Assembly (NCBI GenBank): GCA_041389525.1 | Contig: JAWKRR010000110.1 | Span: 1-6,447, forward strand | Length of the DNA stretch: 6,447 nucleotides | Source: JACKFB01 sp041389525 | GTDB lineage: Bacteria; Myxococcota_A; UBA9042; PHBI01; JACKFB01 | Direction of reading: 5' to 3' | The notes under the pieces: model-generated | Seen by the model: the letters and a program-made list of their open reading frames with translations, nothing else | Databases searched by the model: none | What the model was told of the DNA's origin: nothing | In this document: positions 5,130 to 6,447 of the stretch, piece after piece | Numbering within the stretch: position 1 is the stretch's first letter | Layout: every line of letters begins with the position of its first letter | Translations under genes and position numbers: made by a program

Positions 5130-5815
5130 AACGCCGCGCAGTAGCCGTACGCGTCGCAGTACGATCCACCCGGGCAGTCCCAGTCCGTGTAGCAGGTCGC
5201 GATGTCCAGGCAGTAGCCGTCGTCGCAGACCTGGTCGAAGCCGCACTGCGAGTCAGAGTAGCACTCCGGCTCCTCGTAGCACGCGCCGTCGCCGCCGCAG
5301 TAGGTGCCGTAAGGGCACTGGCTGTCGGTGTAGCAGCCGCCCCAGGCCTCGCACAGCCCGTCGTTCGAGCAGTAGTCGCTCGGCGCGCAGTCGAAGTCGT
5401 CGTAGCAGAGGTCGCCCACCCAGCACGCGCCGTCGGTGGCGCAGTAGGTGCCGGCGGGGCACTGGCTCTGGCTGGTGCAGCCGGGCAGGTACTCGCAGGT
5501 GCCGTAGCTCGAGCAGTACGCGTCATAGCCGCACTGGCTGTCCGACGTGCACTCCGGGATCGCGTAGCAAGCGTAGTCCGAGCCGCAATAAGCGCCGTAC
5601 CCGCAGTGCGCGTCCTTGGTGCACTCGACCTCCTGATAGCAGGCGCCGTCGGCCGCGCAGTAGAAGCCTGACGCGCAGTCGTAGTCGCTGTGGCAATACG
5701 ACGTGGTGGGCGGCGGTGGCGGGTAGTAGGGGTACTCGGTGAACTCGCAGCCGGCGAGGCTCGCGGTGACAGCGAGGGCGGCGGCAAAGGCGATGCGGGT
5801 GGTGGGGCTGGTCAT
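5126..5815 (-). CDS. Cysteine-rich tandem-repeat lipoprotein (Dickkopf-N-like Cys pattern)
   Basis: 229 residues. The N-terminus is a lipoprotein signal with lipobox L20-A-G-C23; Glu at +2 favours outer-membrane sorting. A Tyr/Pro spacer (YPYYPPPPP) precedes eight modules from C41 to the end. Each is C-x5-C-x5-C-x5-C-x5 (24 residues; the seventh is 23 because its third spacer has 4 residues). They are rich in Tyr, Asp and Gly, such as CTSDSQCGYDAYC. That is 32 Cys in the repeats, an even number fitting full disulfide pairing outside the cytoplasm. Similar bacterial proteins are often annotated as Dickkopf N-terminal Cys-rich domain proteins. The function is unknown; a surface structural or binding role is inference. 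ATG 5815 has GGGAG 7 nt upstream; a longer in-frame start would bury the signal peptide. Confidence 0.88.
   Translation of the reverse strand: MTSPTTRIAFAAALAVTASLAGCEFTEYPYYPPPPPTTSYCHSDYDCASGFYCAADGACYQEVECTKDAHCGYGAYCGSDYACYAIPECTSDSQCGYDAYCSSYGTCEYLPGCTSQSQCPAGTYCATDGACWVGDLCYDDFDCAPSDYCSNDGLCEAWGGCYTDSQCPYGTYCGGDGACYEEPECYSDSQCGFDQVCDDGYCLDIATCYTDWDCPGGSYCDAYGYCAAF
5129..5695 (-). repeat. Eight tandem ~72-bp coding repeats (C-x5 modules)
   Basis: Modules start at codons for C41, C65, C89, C113, C137, C161, C185 and C208. The protein spacing is nearly invariant, but the nucleotide sequence has diverged between copies, so this is an old coding expansion and not a fresh microsatellite. The last module is truncated after its fourth Cys (CAAF-stop). 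Confidence 0.85.
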
Positions 5816-5959
5816 ATCGGAACTCCCTCGCTCAGCGGCGGGCCGGGATACGTGGGCTCCGACGCGACCTGTCTGGGGATCTTCAAACTCGTGATCGTCT
5901 TGGGACAGCGGAGCCGGCGATCTGGTAGGCTTCACCAAGGTTTTCGGGGAGGTGTGCCC
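5816..5959. promoter_or_regulatory. Divergent intergenic region between the Cys-repeat lipoprotein and the MlaC-like gene
   Basis: 144 bp that must hold start signals for both divergent genes. The minus-strand gene has GGGAG near 5823-5827. No convincing -35/-10 pair was found for either direction. Confidence 0.35.
5946..5952 (+). promoter_or_regulatory. Ribosome binding site that decides a TTG start
   Basis: GGGGAGG ends 7 nt before TTG 5960. An in-frame GTG at 5954 is only 1 nt away, too close to be used with this site, so TTG is preferred. Confidence 0.65.
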
Positions 5960-6447
5960 TTGCGCAGCGTGGGTCGGGTAGGTCGCGTCGCGGCGCTGCT
6001 TTTCCTGGGCGTGTGGGCCGCGTGCCTGCCGGCGCCGGACTCCGCACCCGGGCCTGTGGAGACGGTGCAGGCGCTGCACGCCGCCGTGGAGCGGGGTGAC
6101 CTGGCGGCGGCGCGCGCGCTCTACGACTTCACGGGGCGCTACGAGGAGGTGCTCGGCGACCTGTGGCGGGACGCGAGCGACGCGGACCGATCGCGGGCGC
6201 TCGAGGTGGCCGCGGACCTCTTCGACGCCTCGACCCGGGCGACGTGGAACGCGTACGTCGTCGGGAAGCGGCTGGTGTTGACGGTGCGCGAGCTGGGGCC
6301 CGACGAGGTGTGGGTCAACGCGAGCGCTGAGCCCGCCCCCGGGAAGACGGCGCTTCAGACTTTCGCGTGGCGGTACCGTCTCAAGCACGATGGGGCGAGC
6401 TGGCGCGTGGTCCAGCGCGAGGCGGTGACCGATGGCGTCAGCACCGA
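5960..6447 (+). CDS. Exported/lipoprotein-like protein resembling MlaC/Ttg2D (partial, runs off the right edge)
   Basis: 162 codons visible. A basic start (LRSVGRVGR) and hydrophobic core (about 10-21) end at AAC22. This is a possible lipobox with an unusual Trp at -3, so the protein is either a lipoprotein or secreted. The body contains YDFTGRYEEVLGDLWRDAS, then a helical stretch, a beta-rich part (KRLVLTVRELGPDEVWVNAS) and FAWRYRLKHDGASWRVVQRE followed by VTDGVST. The order DF..LG..W..AS, then V..., then YRL..G.WRV.....GVS, recalls the periplasmic phospholipid-binding protein MlaC/Ttg2D, which ends WKVYDVVIEGVSL. This is a by-eye similarity and not certain; an NTF2-like fold is an alternative. 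TTG start is set by the Shine-Dalgarno sequence. Neighbouring mla transporter genes are not visible in the window. Confidence 0.5.
   Translation, partial: MRSVGRVGRVAALLFLGVWAACLPAPDSAPGPVETVQALHAAVERGDLAAARALYDFTGRYEEVLGDLWRDASDADRSRALEVAADLFDASTRATWNAYVVGKRLVLTVRELGPDEVWVNASAEPAPGKTALQTFAWRYRLKHDGASWRVVQREAVTDGVST

Noticed and set aside
4187..5671. Very long plus-strand open frame across the flippase and Cys-repeat genes
   Set aside because: It is a frame shadow with low-complexity Arg/Ala/Val composition. It crosses two genes with clear domain content.
5129..5695. CRISPR-like array from the regular repeats
   Set aside because: The periodicity is in-frame coding (24-residue Cys modules) with no constant repeat and unique spacer pattern.
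5816..6388. Longer in-frame start for the Cys-repeat lipoprotein
   Set aside because: The lipoprotein signal begins at ATG 5815 with a good ribosome site. The extension would overlap the divergent MlaC-like gene.

Overview
The window is uniformly GC-rich, with dense, overlapping, translationally coupled genes. It encodes outer-membrane-type lipoproteins, a DsbA-like thioredoxin and a tandem Cys-repeat surface lipoprotein of the kind common in Myxococcota, Bradymonadota and other delta-proteobacterial lineages. I infer a Gram-negative bacterium of that general type. No rRNA, tRNA, CRISPR array or mobile element was seen.

Region 1 (1-2473, minus strand) is a compact five-gene operon, read right to left. 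It encodes an E1-like ThiF/MoeB adenylyltransferase, a CysO-like ThiS/MoaD sulfur carrier ending in Gly-Gly-Lys, a 133-residue degenerate E1-like protein, an intact JAMM (Mov34/MPN) metallopeptidase, and the first 177 residues of a radical-SAM protein running off the left edge. Gaps are 41 and 4 bp, then overlaps of 7 and 4 bp. The likely scheme is: JAMM trims Lys from the carrier, the E1 adenylates the exposed Gly-Gly, sulfur is loaded as a thiocarboxylate, and the sulfur is used in a step involving the radical-SAM enzyme. The active E1 lacks the N-terminal RYxR arginine-finger segment of MoeB/ThiF. The degenerate E1 keeps that segment but has lost the ATP pocket. This looks like a bacterial two-subunit E1, analogous in logic to the eukaryotic heterodimeric E1s, and is the main discovery candidate here.

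An AT-rich intergenic patch (about 2521-2568) with a perfect 7-bp inverted repeat probably holds the operon's promoter and operator. Next, on the minus strand (2607-3581), is a membrane-anchored or exported DsbA-family thioredoxin. Divergent from it, on the plus strand, are folK (3637-4119) and a coupled UPF0104/YbhN-type flippase-like membrane protein (4116-5129).

Convergent to the flippase gene is a minus-strand lipoprotein (5126-5815) built of eight C-x5 repeats. The two stop codons interlock, and the lipoprotein's likely terminator lies inside the flippase coding sequence. A divergent 144-bp region separates it from a plus-strand exported protein with MlaC/Ttg2D-like features (5960 to the right edge), which starts at TTG.
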